From the NCBI RefSeq assembly GCF_934632265.1, contig NZ_CAKTYH010000001.1, positions 1-54,107 on the forward strand: a stretch of DNA of 54,107 nucleotides. Reading direction: 5' to 3'. A program made the position numbers and the translations under genes. Below the pieces are notes generated by a model that was not told where the DNA came from, searched no databases, and saw only the letters and a list, made by a program, of their open reading frames with translations. How positions within the stretch are numbered: the first letter of the stretch is position 1; each line of letters starts with the position of its first letter. Positions 1 to 11,639 of the stretch are shown piece after piece. The DNA is from an uncultured Senegalimassilia sp. Its GTDB lineage: Bacteria > Actinomycetota > Coriobacteriia > Coriobacteriales > Eggerthellaceae.

Positions 1-233
1 TTCCACTCGGGAATCAGGTTATGCAGCGGGCAACCGGAAGGCCTTGCCTTCCCAAACGGCGCTCCCACCTGGCAAAACGCCACGCCGCATGCCATGCAGC
101 GGCTTGCCTGCACGCGCGTCCGCTCCTCAGGCACCGGCTCGTACAGCTCGTCGAAATCGCGGGTTCGCTCTTGCACGGGACGCAGGCTGTGGGCGCAGCG
201 GCCGTGTTCCAAAAATGCTCCGGGCTTTCCCAT
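1..233 (-). CDS. gltD: Glutamate synthase small subunit, N-terminal part (cut by window edge)
   Basis: About 77 N-terminal residues are present; the rest lies beyond the left edge. The start reads MGKPGAFLEHGRCAHSLRPV and continues with a Cys-rich stretch (SRCMACGVAFCQVG, then GCPLHNLIPEW). This matches the N-terminal iron-sulfur domain of GltD-type subunits, whose usual form is ARCMDCGVPFC...GCPLGNLIPEW. In the family this subunit oxidises NADPH on an FAD domain and passes electrons through Fe-S clusters to GltB. The ATG lies three bases beyond the gltB stop codon, and its Shine-Dalgarno (GTAGGAG) overlaps that stop, so the two genes are very probably translationally coupled in a gltB-gltD operon. 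The function is secure from the motif and the neighbour; the FAD/NADPH domain is not visible here. Confidence 0.9.
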   Translation of the reverse strand, partial: MGKPGAFLEHGRCAHSLRPVQERTRDFDELYEPVPEERTRVQASRCMACGVAFCQVGAPFGKARPSGCPLHNLIPEW

Positions 234-236
234 CTC

Positions 237-4955
<4,719 letters not shown>

Positions 4956-5355
4956 ATGCGGTCCTTCGTCTGCGATGATAAGACCGCCCGAGAACATGAG
5001 CGGCCCGCATTCAGTGTGCAGGCCGCGTGTTACGCGATTATTTCCACCGCCGCGCTTAACCAGCTGGAAACAGCATCGTTCGAAACCCGAAACATGAGGG
5101 CAACGCCGCCCATAGCCGATGACCGCGAGCGAACGGGCAAGGGCAACGCCGCACATCTTCGCGGCTAGCCCGCACTGCCTCCCGTCGCTGCCCGCCGTCG
5201 GTAACCGCAAGCAAACAGGCAAGGGCAGTCCGCCCTTCTTCACGCCTGGCACGGGACGCCGCCCGCCGCCGAAAAAGGTGGGCATCCCCCTTCCGGAAGC
5301 GAGTACGCGTGTCATATCATGTGCGCAACGTTTTCACCTTCGGGGAGGAGCCCCT
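4956..5355. other. Intergenic region between divergent gltB and the exported protein gene
   Basis: This 400-base divergent spacer must hold the promoters of both genes. The sequence GGGCAACGCCGC occurs twice (near 5098 and 5140), and there is a small hairpin at 5221-5237 (AAGGGC, AGTCC, GCCCTT). A TATCAT at about 5313 could be a -10 for the rightward gene. No convincing -35/-10 pair, operator or RNA gene was recognised. Confidence 0.5.
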
Positions 5356-7701
5356 ATGACAAGCTTCGACGCTCGACCCGCCGGGAACGGCCTCACCCGC
5401 CGCACCATGATCAAAACGTCCGCCGTGCTCATCGGCTCGTGCGCGCTCGGTTTCACGGGCGTCACCTCGCTCGGATGCAGCGCGGACAACAACGGAGGCG
5501 GCGCTTCCTCAAACGAGTCCGACCAGGTAACGCTGCACGTCGAGGACCAGCGTTTCTTCATCGACGGCGACACCGAGGGAACCGCGTTCTCGGGCGCGGC
5601 GCTTTCCCTGGTCCCGAACCTTGCCGACGGCACCATAGCGCTCTGCTATCGCGATGGCGAAAACCCCGACCCCTGCTGTACGACGCTGGCGTCGCTTGGG
5701 TCCCCGGTCATCGTGACGGGAACGCTGCGCATGCTCAACGTCGACGGCGTGAACTCCGACGGCGTCGTTTCCATCCAACCTGATGCGGCGATCGGCGTTT
5801 TGAGCCTCGGCTCGATCAAGACCGCCGATATCGAGGGATCGGTCGACCATCTCATCGTCGTCGGCAAAAGCGACGCCGTCGCGCATGACGGCGCGCGCAT
5901 CGGGCAGGCAACGCTGGGCGATTCGTGCGCCGACCTGGTCATCAACGCGAACAGCTCCGTGGGCGACGTCGACGCGCCCTTCGAGGCCCAGGTGTCCGGC
6001 GAAGGAGCCGGCAGCGCGCGCGTGACCATCACCGGCGACGAAGGCGCCGCCGAGCAGCGCCACGGCACGCTGCTCGAGGCCGCGAACGACGATACGGCCT
6101 GGGAGGACGCCATCGCCGCCCTAGCCGGCACCGCAACCGTCCAGCAGGCGAAGGCTCCCGTTGGCAGCGGCGCTTCCGCAACCGCCGCCAGCACCACCGC
6201 CCCCGCCAACCCCTTCGCCCCTCAAACCGCCTACGCGGACGAGGCTGCAAGCGACGTCGTCATCGACACGGAGGATACGGCCGACGACGACAACGACGAG
6301 AACCTGCTGTCCTTCACGCCCGGGGAGCCCCTGGAAACCGACAGCGAGCCCGACATGTCATCCGACGATCAACCGGCCGAGGACTTCCAGCAAGATGTGG
6401 CCGCGCTGACCGCGGAAGACCCCGCCCCCCAGGCCGACGTCGCGATCGAGGCCATCGACCTGCTGATCGCCGGCCTGAAATTCATCGGCGAGCAGACGGC
6501 GGGGCGCGCCTTCGAGTACGGGAGCTCGTCGCTGCTCGAGCTGGTGTTCGGCGGCGACGACGAATCGGCGCAGATCATCTCGAAGCTTACCGAGATCCAA
6601 GGGCAGCTCGACGACATCGAGCGCGAGATCGCGCAGGTCATAGCCCAATTCGACAAGCAGGCCTGTTACCTGCAGGTGAACAATTACCTCAGCAAGTTCT
6701 CCGCCGAGATGCGATGGGACCTCTCGAAGCTCAGCAGCATGACGGAATCCATCGACGCGCTGCCCGACGGGGAAGAGAAGGAAGCCCGCCGCAAGGAGTT
6801 CGCCGAGAACCTGTACTCGAACCCCCGCTACCAGGTGTGCGGCAGATACGTTTACGACATGGCCGGCGTCCTGGGCAACGAGATCATGCAGTGCTACACC
6901 GGCACGAACAAGAACCTGTTCGGCGCGTTCGACGAGCTCATGGTGCTGAGTTACAAATGGGAGCACCACGGATACGAGATGCGCGCCAACTTCCAAAGCT
7001 CGGTGCTGTCGAATTTCATGGCGCTCATCAACTACTCGACGTTCTGTCTCAACGAGCACTACCTTGTCATCAAGGACGACCCCGAGAAGAAGACCGAGCT
7101 TGCCGAGTGGCTGGGATTTTGGAAGGGCCTGTTCGGAACCGCCACCCTGCCCCAGTCGGCGATGGCGTTGCTTGCCGAGGACGACGATGCCGACGGCGCC
7201 GCAACGGGCGTCGCCAACGAGGTTGCGGCGATGGCCACCGCGCAAAAACTGGTGAAACGTGCCGACAACATCCGCTACTACCAGGTGCCGGGACATCAGG
7301 TGCAGATCGCCGCCAACGCCGCGAACGTGCGCACGACCGAGGGCGGCGGCCTGACGCAAAAGCAGCTCATGAAAGATTCCGCAGGTCATTGCGTTCTCAC
7401 GCAAGATCAGCTGGTCAACATGTACCTTGACTACGGCAAGAAGAAAACGCTCACGGAAATCCTGTTCGGCGAAGGCGAGGGCAACCTTGCCGCGCCGCGC
7501 AACACGGGCGTCCCCTTTGTCGCCTATCAGCTGCCGCTTATCGAAGAACGCCAAATGAAGCATCCGTCGCATCTCTATCGCTACAAATACTATGCGCCCA
7601 TCGTGAACAACGACGGGACGACCAGCCGCGCATATGTGGCGTTACACGACCACGGCAAGCGCATATTCAACTTCACGGGCATCGCCGTGTACCGCGTGTA
7701 G
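5356..7701 (+). CDS. Tat-type exported protein of unknown function
   Basis: The product is 781 residues. The ATG is preceded by GGGGAGGAG at about seven bases, so the frame upstream of it is ignored. The N-terminus has a twin-arginine motif (TRRTMIK), a hydrophobic stretch, and then SLGC, which could be a poor lipobox or just the end of the signal. Residues of about 40-230 are a Val/Gly/Asp-rich region with short repeated beta-strand-like segments (GTLRMLNVDG, SLGSIKTADIEG). Next comes an acidic, Ala/Pro/Asp-rich linker, then a largely helical C-terminal half with a probable coiled coil (IISKLTEIQGQLDDIEREIA) and a final beta-rich tail (YKYYAPIVNN). I do not recognise the family. The helical half is loosely reminiscent of helical membrane-active proteins, but nothing specific supports that. 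It is monocistronic, bounded by a divergent gene and a hairpin. Confidence 0.8.
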   Translation: MTSFDARPAGNGLTRRTMIKTSAVLIGSCALGFTGVTSLGCSADNNGGGASSNESDQVTLHVEDQRFFIDGDTEGTAFSGAALSLVPNLADGTIALCYRDGENPDPCCTTLASLGSPVIVTGTLRMLNVDGVNSDGVVSIQPDAAIGVLSLGSIKTADIEGSVDHLIVVGKSDAVAHDGARIGQATLGDSCADLVINANSSVGDVDAPFEAQVSGEGAGSARVTITGDEGAAEQRHGTLLEAANDDTAWEDAIAALAGTATVQQAKAPVGSGASATAASTTAPANPFAPQTAYADEAASDVVIDTEDTADDDNDENLLSFTPGEPLETDSEPDMSSDDQPAEDFQQDVAALTAEDPAPQADVAIEAIDLLIAGLKFIGEQTAGRAFEYGSSSLLELVFGGDDESAQIISKLTEIQGQLDDIEREIAQVIAQFDKQACYLQVNNYLSKFSAEMRWDLSKLSSMTESIDALPDGEEKEARRKEFAENLYSNPRYQVCGRYVYDMAGVLGNEIMQCYTGTNKNLFGAFDELMVLSYKWEHHGYEMRANFQSSVLSNFMALINYSTFCLNEHYLVIKDDPEKKTELAEWLGFWKGLFGTATLPQSAMALLAEDDDADGAATGVANEVAAMATAQKLVKRADNIRYYQVPGHQVQIAANAANVRTTEGGGLTQKQLMKDSAGHCVLTQDQLVNMYLDYGKKKTLTEILFGEGEGNLAAPRNTGVPFVAYQLPLIEERQMKHPSHLYRYKYYAPIVNNDGTTSRAYVALHDHGKRIFNFTGIAVYRV

Positions 7702-7828
7702 ACGGGTTGCGCGCGCCGAGGCGTGGGCGATGCCGGCATACCCACGAGCGCGAGCGTCGACATGAGCGCACGCCAACACGCCCGCCCACACGCAAAGCCA
7801 ACGCCAAACGCAAGCATAACAACGCAGC

Positions 7829-7850
7829 GCGCGCCCGAACTCGGGCGCGC
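7829..7850. terminator. Bidirectional hairpin between convergent genes
   Basis: A perfect 10-bp inverted repeat (GCGCGCCCGA, two bases, TCGGGCGCGC) sits between the stop of the exported protein gene and the stop of tlyA. T-tracts are weak on both sides, so its role as a terminator is inferred from position and stem strength. Confidence 0.55.
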
Positions 7851-7861
7851 CTCGCTGGCAT

Positions 7862-8605
7862 TTATCCTTGGAAAACTGCCCGCACCAGGTACTCCACGTT
7901 GCCTTCGTGGCCGGTGATAGGGCTTTCGGTGACGCCCGTGCATTCGAAGCCGGCGGCTTCCAGGGCCGCGCGTACTTCGTCGACCGTACGCAAGCGCACG
8001 GCCTCGTCGCGCACGATGCCGTGGTCGGTTTCGTCGTGCTGGCTTTCGAACTGGGGCTTGATCAGGCCGATGAAGATGGTGCCCGCCTGCGCGAAGCGCG
8101 CGAACGTGGGCGCCAGCGCCGCCAGGCCGATGAAGCTGAGGTCAGCCACCAGCAGGTCGAACGGCGTGCCCAGCTCGGCGGGGTCGGCCAGCTTGATGTT
8201 GGTGCGCTCGAACACCGCCACGCGCGGGTCTTGGCGCAGCTTCCACGCCAGCTGCCCGTAGTTCACGTCCACGCACGCCACGCTGCCGGCGCCGGCCTGC
8301 AGAAGACAATCGGAGAATCCGCCCGTCGAGCTGCCGATGTCCATGCAGCGCATGCCCGAAACGTCCTGCCCGAACGCATCGAGCGCGCCCTGCAGCTTGT
8401 GTCCGCCGCGCGAGACGAACTTCTTGCGGCCCTTCACCACGATGTCGGCATCGGGCGCAACCTTGATGGCGGCGCTGGTGACGTACACGTCGTCCACCTT
8501 CACCTCATGCGCCAAAACGGCGCGCAGCACGGTGCCGGCGTCGGGGAACACCCCCTGTTCGACCAGCAGCTCATCCAAGCGTATCTTTTTCGGTTTCTTA
8601 GTCAT
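7862..8605 (-). CDS. tlyA: TlyA family rRNA (cytidine-2'-O)-methyltransferase
   Basis: The product is 247 residues, the normal family length. An N-terminal S4 RNA-binding domain (IRLDELLVEQGVF, residues about 8-70) is followed by the linker RGGHKL and a Rossmann FtsJ-like methyltransferase domain (MDIGSSTGGFSDCLLQAGA, DLSFIGL, IKPQFE, GNVEYLV). Family members 2'-O-methylate 16S and/or 23S rRNA cytidines and affect capreomycin-type drug binding; they were first named hemolysins. The start was set at ATG 8605 because the S4 domain begins right after it. No Shine-Dalgarno is visible, and a TATAAT lies seven bases upstream, so the mRNA may be leaderless. Which rRNA is modified cannot be told from the sequence. 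Confidence 0.93.
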   Translation of the reverse strand: MTKKPKKIRLDELLVEQGVFPDAGTVLRAVLAHEVKVDDVYVTSAAIKVAPDADIVVKGRKKFVSRGGHKLQGALDAFGQDVSGMRCMDIGSSTGGFSDCLLQAGAGSVACVDVNYGQLAWKLRQDPRVAVFERTNIKLADPAELGTPFDLLVADLSFIGLAALAPTFARFAQAGTIFIGLIKPQFESQHDETDHGIVRDEAVRLRTVDEVRAALEAAGFECTGVTESPITGHEGNVEYLVRAVFQG

Positions 8606-8612
8606 GCGGCCC

Positions 8613-8618
8613 ATTATA
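8613..8618 (-). promoter_or_regulatory. -10 element of tlyA (leaderless arrangement)
   Basis: The minus strand reads TATAAT exactly seven bases before the tlyA ATG, so transcription would start at or next to the start codon. No good -35 lies at 16-18 bases; a TTGACG occurs only 11 bases upstream. Confidence 0.55.
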
Positions 8619-8849
8619 GCGAAAGACCTCGTCAACCCCGCAAGCAAACGCACCGTCCCACCGGAATACCGCCCGCAGGCGCTCGACTCCCACGCCCTGC
8701 GAGAACCTTCGGCGGTTTTGCGGCGCCAGCGAAACAGGAAGGCTCCGTCGGCATCGCGAAAACGCCTTTCGCGAGAGGTTGCCGCCTTATCGGAAAGCCG
8801 AAGGGGGCGCGTCGTCGATCAAAAGACGAGCATCAAGAAGACCCCTCCC

Positions 8850-8888
8850 AAAAACACGGGGAGCTGCGGCTTCGTGCCGCAGCTCCCC
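8850..8888 (-). terminator. Intrinsic terminator of asd
   Basis: A 13-bp perfect stem (GGGGAGCTGCGGC and its complement, loop of about five bases) is followed on the minus strand by GTGTTTTTG. It lies 60 bases beyond the asd stop codon. Confidence 0.85.
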
Positions 8889-8946
8889 GTTAGCGTTTCA
8901 TAAGCTGTTCGAGCAGACCCTTTCGAGCGTACCCTTCGCCGTTTCC

Positions 8947-10002
8947 CTACTCCTGCGGAAGCAGCAGCTGAGCGATCTGCACGGCGTTGAGGGCCGCGCC
9001 CTTGCGGATCTGGTCGGCGACGACCCACATGGCCAGGCCGTGCTTGACCGTGGGGTCGCGGCGGATGCGGCCGACGTAGGTGTCGTTCGTGCCGGCCAGC
9101 AGGCCCGGCATGGGATACACGTCGTTGGCGGGGTCGTCCATGACGGTGACGCCCGGCGCGGCGGCAAGCGCCTCGCGAGCGGCCTCGGGCGGCACATCGC
9201 CGACGAACTCGACGTTGATGGACTCGCCGTGGCAGCGCAGCACGGGCACGCGCACGCAGGTGGCGGCCACCTGCACGCCCTCGTCGCCCATGATCTTCTT
9301 CGTCTCCGCGACCATCTTCCACTCTTCCTTCGTGGAATCGTCGTCCAGGAACACGTCGATGTGCGGGATGGTGTTGAACGCGATACGGTGCTTGAACGCC
9401 TTGATGGTCAACTCGTCCTCGGGCTTGCCGTCCAGGAACTCGCGCGTCTGATCGTAGAGCTCGGCCATGGCCGGGGCGCCGGCGCCGGATGCGGCCTGAT
9501 ACGTGGAGACCACCACGCGGGTGATGCGCGCCAGGTCGTAGAGCGGCTTGAGCGCGACCACCATCTGGATGGTGGAGCAGTTCGGGTTGGCGATGACGCC
9601 GTTATGCCAGCTCACGTCGCCGGGGTTCACCTCGGGCACCACCAGCGGCACGTCCTCGTCCATGCGGAACGCGCTGGAGTTGTCGATCATGACGGCGCCA
9701 TGGGAGACCACGGCCTCGCGCATGGCCTTCGACACGGAGCCGCCGGCGGAGAACAGCGCGATGTCGACGCCCTCGAACGACTCGGGGGTCATCTCCTGCA
9801 CGGTCAGCTCGCCTGCGGGAACCTGGCCGCAGCCCTTGAACGGCAGCTTCTTACCGGCGGAACGCGCGGAGGCCAGCGCGATGACCTTCGACGCGGGGAA
9901 ATCCAGGTCGTGCAGCACATTCAAGAACTCGTTGCCGACGGCGCCCGTAGCGCCGCAAACCGCAACCACCGGGTTAGCCGGCATAACTTTCGTCCAAGCC
10001 AT
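8947..10002 (-). CDS. asd: Aspartate-semialdehyde dehydrogenase
   Basis: The product is 351 residues. It reduces aspartyl phosphate to aspartate semialdehyde with NADPH, the second step of the aspartate family (Lys/DAP, Thr, Met). The N-terminal NADP-binding loop reads VVAVCGATGAVGNEFL, and the catalytic cysteine is in NPNCSTIQMVVALKPL. The substrate-binding part follows, with RVPVLRCHGESINVEF. The ATG has a strong Shine-Dalgarno (GAGGAGGACC); the open frame continues upstream but without family similarity. lysC lies 175 bases upstream on the same strand, but a hairpin between them suggests asd can also be transcribed on its own. The strong terminator downstream closes the unit. Confidence 0.96.
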   Translation of the reverse strand: MAWTKVMPANPVVAVCGATGAVGNEFLNVLHDLDFPASKVIALASARSAGKKLPFKGCGQVPAGELTVQEMTPESFEGVDIALFSAGGSVSKAMREAVVSHGAVMIDNSSAFRMDEDVPLVVPEVNPGDVSWHNGVIANPNCSTIQMVVALKPLYDLARITRVVVSTYQAASGAGAPAMAELYDQTREFLDGKPEDELTIKAFKHRIAFNTIPHIDVFLDDDSTKEEWKMVAETKKIMGDEGVQVAATCVRVPVLRCHGESINVEFVGDVPPEAAREALAAAPGVTVMDDPANDVYPMPGLLAGTNDTYVGRIRRDPTVKHGLAMWVVADQIRKGAALNAVQIAQLLLPQE

Positions 10003-10113
10003 GAGGTCCTCCTCGTTCACGTTCCGGGTTGATATATCGTCAAGATGGGTGCTTTTGCGCCCCATATTGCCTTGGGGGATGTGCGCCGGCCCCTGCCTGC
10101 GCGCAATGGGAAA

Positions 10114-10147
10114 GGAGCCGCGGGATGCTTCTCACCCCCGCGGCTCC
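10114..10147 (-). terminator. Hairpin between lysC and asd
   Basis: An 11-bp stem (GGAGCCGCGGG and its complement) with a 12-base loop is followed on the minus strand by TTTCCC, about 30 bases after the lysC stop. It is probably a terminator or attenuator that separates lysC from asd. Confidence 0.6.
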
Positions 10148-10177
10148 AAGCGGTCCGTTCGCCGTATGGCGGCCAGA

Positions 10178-10723
10178 CTACCTGCCCTTGTTCATCTTCG
10201 CGGCGATCTCCTCCGCGGACAGCTGCGTTTCCTCGAACACGCTGTCGGAGTCCAGGCCGAACGCCGTGTGCAGGCAGCGCACCGCGGCAGCGGTCTGGGC
10301 GCCGTCGACCACCACGGACAGGCGGATGGGCGACGTGGAGATGGCCAGGATGTTAATGTTGTTCTCGCCGAGGGTCTGGAACGCCTTGGCGGCGATGCCG
10401 GGGCTGGACTTCATGCCCGTGCCCACGATACTGACCTTGGCGATGTCCTCGTCGACCACGTACTCGCGCGCGTTGACGTCGGGAAGGATGCGCTCGACCG
10501 TTTCGCAGGCGCGCTTCTCGTCGGCGCCCGGGCAGGTGAAGCTGATGTCGGTGATGCCGTCCTCGGACACGTTCTGGATGATCATGTCCACGCTCACCTG
10601 GTTGCCGGCCAAGGCGCTGAACAGCTTGGCGGCCACGCCGGACATGTCGGGCACGCCGCGAATGGTGACCTTCACTTCCGACGTGTCGTGTGCGATGCCG
10701 GTGATGACGGCTTCCTCCATCAT
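10178..10723 (-). CDS. lysC: Aspartate kinase beta subunit from an internal start (probable)
   Basis: This is an in-frame start inside lysC that would give a 181-residue ACT-domain protein beginning MMEEAVITGIAHDTSEVKV. A near-perfect Shine-Dalgarno, AAGGAGGA, lies seven bases before the ATG, stronger than that of the full-length start. In Corynebacterium and Bacillus aspartokinases of the alpha2-beta2 type, the beta subunit begins at the equivalent MEEAV position. The start context is seen directly; that the shorter product is made is inference from those relatives. Confidence 0.7.
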   Translation of the reverse strand: MMEEAVITGIAHDTSEVKVTIRGVPDMSGVAAKLFSALAGNQVSVDMIIQNVSEDGITDISFTCPGADEKRACETVERILPDVNAREYVVDEDIAKVSIVGTGMKSSPGIAAKAFQTLGENNINILAISTSPIRLSVVVDGAQTAAAVRCLHTAFGLDSDSVFEETQLSAEEIAAKMNKGR

Positions 10724-11458
10724 GTCGGTTTCCTCCTTGACATAGGTGCCCTCGGCGTCGGAGAACGCCGAACGGGAATGGATGACCACGTTGTACTTGC
10801 GGGCGAACTCGACGGCGCGCATCTGCAGGACGCCGGCGCCGGAGCCGGAGAGCTCCAGCATGTCGTCGTAGTTGATGACGTCGAGCTTCTTCGCGCGCGG
10901 GCAGATGCGCGGGTCGGCGGTGTAGACGCCGTCCACGTCGGAGTAGATCTCGCACACGTCGGCGTTCAGGCCGTGCGCCACGGCCACCGCCGTGGTGTCG
11001 GAGCCGCCGCGGCCGAGCGTGGTGATGTCGCCGTCGGCGTCGACGCCCTGGAAGCCGGCGACGACGGCGATGGCGCCGCGCTCGAGCGCATCGCGCACGC
11101 GCTCGCTGTGCACCATGACGATCTTCGCCTTGTTGTGGAACTTGTCGGTCTCAATGCCAGCCTGGCGGCCGGTGAAGCTCATGGCCTTGTAGCCGCGCGC
11201 CTCGATGGCCATGGCCAGAAGCGACATGGACACCTGCTCGCCGGTGGAGAGCAGACGGTCCATCTCGCGCAGCGGCGGGTTGTCGTTGAGCGCGGCGGCC
11301 AGGCCCACCAGCTCGTCGGTGGTCTTGCCCATGGCGGACACCACGGCGACCACGTCGTGGCCGGCCTGCTTCTTCGCGATCAGCTTCTTCGCAACCATTT
11401 GGATGCGCTCGGGGCTTGCAACGGACGTGCCCCCGAATTTGCATACGATTAGCGACAT
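10178..11458 (-). CDS. lysC: Aspartate kinase
   Basis: The product is 426 residues. It phosphorylates aspartate, the committed step to lysine/diaminopimelate, threonine and methionine. The amino-acid kinase domain (residues 1 to about 245) shows VCKFGGTSVA at the start, STGEQVSM, and TLGRGGSDTTA. Two ACT domains follow (about 265-420; VKVTIRGVPDM, IAKVSIVGTGMKSSPG), the feedback-control part in this family. The ATG is preceded by AAAAAGGAAA. The arrangement and length match the actinobacterial alpha2-beta2 type, in which the ACT half is also made as a separate subunit from an internal start. Such a start with a strong Shine-Dalgarno is present here (see the next entry). The next gene downstream is asd, the following enzyme in the pathway. 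Confidence 0.96.
   Translation of the reverse strand: MSLIVCKFGGTSVASPERIQMVAKKLIAKKQAGHDVVAVVSAMGKTTDELVGLAAALNDNPPLREMDRLLSTGEQVSMSLLAMAIEARGYKAMSFTGRQAGIETDKFHNKAKIVMVHSERVRDALERGAIAVVAGFQGVDADGDITTLGRGGSDTTAVAVAHGLNADVCEIYSDVDGVYTADPRICPRAKKLDVINYDDMLELSGSGAGVLQMRAVEFARKYNVVIHSRSAFSDAEGTYVKEETDMMEEAVITGIAHDTSEVKVTIRGVPDMSGVAAKLFSALAGNQVSVDMIIQNVSEDGITDISFTCPGADEKRACETVERILPDVNAREYVVDEDIAKVSIVGTGMKSSPGIAAKAFQTLGENNINILAISTSPIRLSVVVDGAQTAAAVRCLHTAFGLDSDSVFEETQLSAEEIAAKMNKGR
10731..10738 (-). promoter_or_regulatory. Shine-Dalgarno deciding the internal lysC start
   Basis: AAGGAGGA on the minus strand, within the coding frame of lysC, sits seven bases in front of the tandem ATG ATG at 10723-10718. 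The codons it uses (Lys-Glu-Glu region) lie in the linker between the kinase and ACT domains. Confidence 0.75.
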
Positions 11459-11495
11459 GCGTTTCCTTTTTCGGACGGGGTTTCGATTGTCTGCC

Positions 11496-11501
11496 ACTAT
11501 A
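11496..11501 (-). promoter_or_regulatory. -10 element of lysC
   Basis: The minus strand reads TATAGT about 37 bases before the lysC ATG, immediately after a hairpin arm ending ACGAGGTTGTTTGC. The bases in front of the tlyA -10 (ACGAGGTCTTTCGC) are strikingly similar, so a shared promoter context is possible. No consensus -35 is seen. Confidence 0.5.
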
Positions 11502-11503
11502 GC

Positions 11504-11553
11504 AAACAACCTCGTAACCACCGCGTCAAACGATGGTTGCGAGGTTGTTTTTT
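11504..11553 (+). terminator. Hairpin with T6 tail upstream of lysC
   Basis: Two 17-base arms (AAACAACCTCGTAACCA and its complement, one mismatch) flank a 13-base loop and are followed on the plus strand by TTTTTT. It lies between the permease stop and the lysC promoter, both genes running leftward. The good T-tract is on the antisense side; on the minus strand it could only terminate weakly after the permease. Confidence 0.65.
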
Positions 11554-11639
11554 CACAGCGAACGTATGGACGAGCTGGCGATATCGGGCCGAACGGCAGC
11601 GCATTATCGGTTTGCGGGATAGCGGGAGCAACCCGCCGT

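Larger units (their letters stand above)
8606..8946. other. Spacer between asd and tlyA
   Basis: This stretch of about 340 bases has no credible gene. It contains the asd terminator near the asd end and the tlyA promoter near the tlyA end; the middle part (8640-8845) shows nothing recognisable. Confidence 0.6.

Noticed and set aside
5356..7701. Pore-forming toxin assignment for the exported 781-residue protein
   Set aside because: The helical half and coiled coil are only loosely reminiscent of such toxins; no motif or membrane hairpin supports it.
11459..11639. Lysine riboswitch or T-box in front of lysC
   Set aside because: The 180-base leader contains only the simple hairpin and a promoter; no conserved riboswitch core or T-box motif was found, and the predicted transcript leader is about 30 bases.
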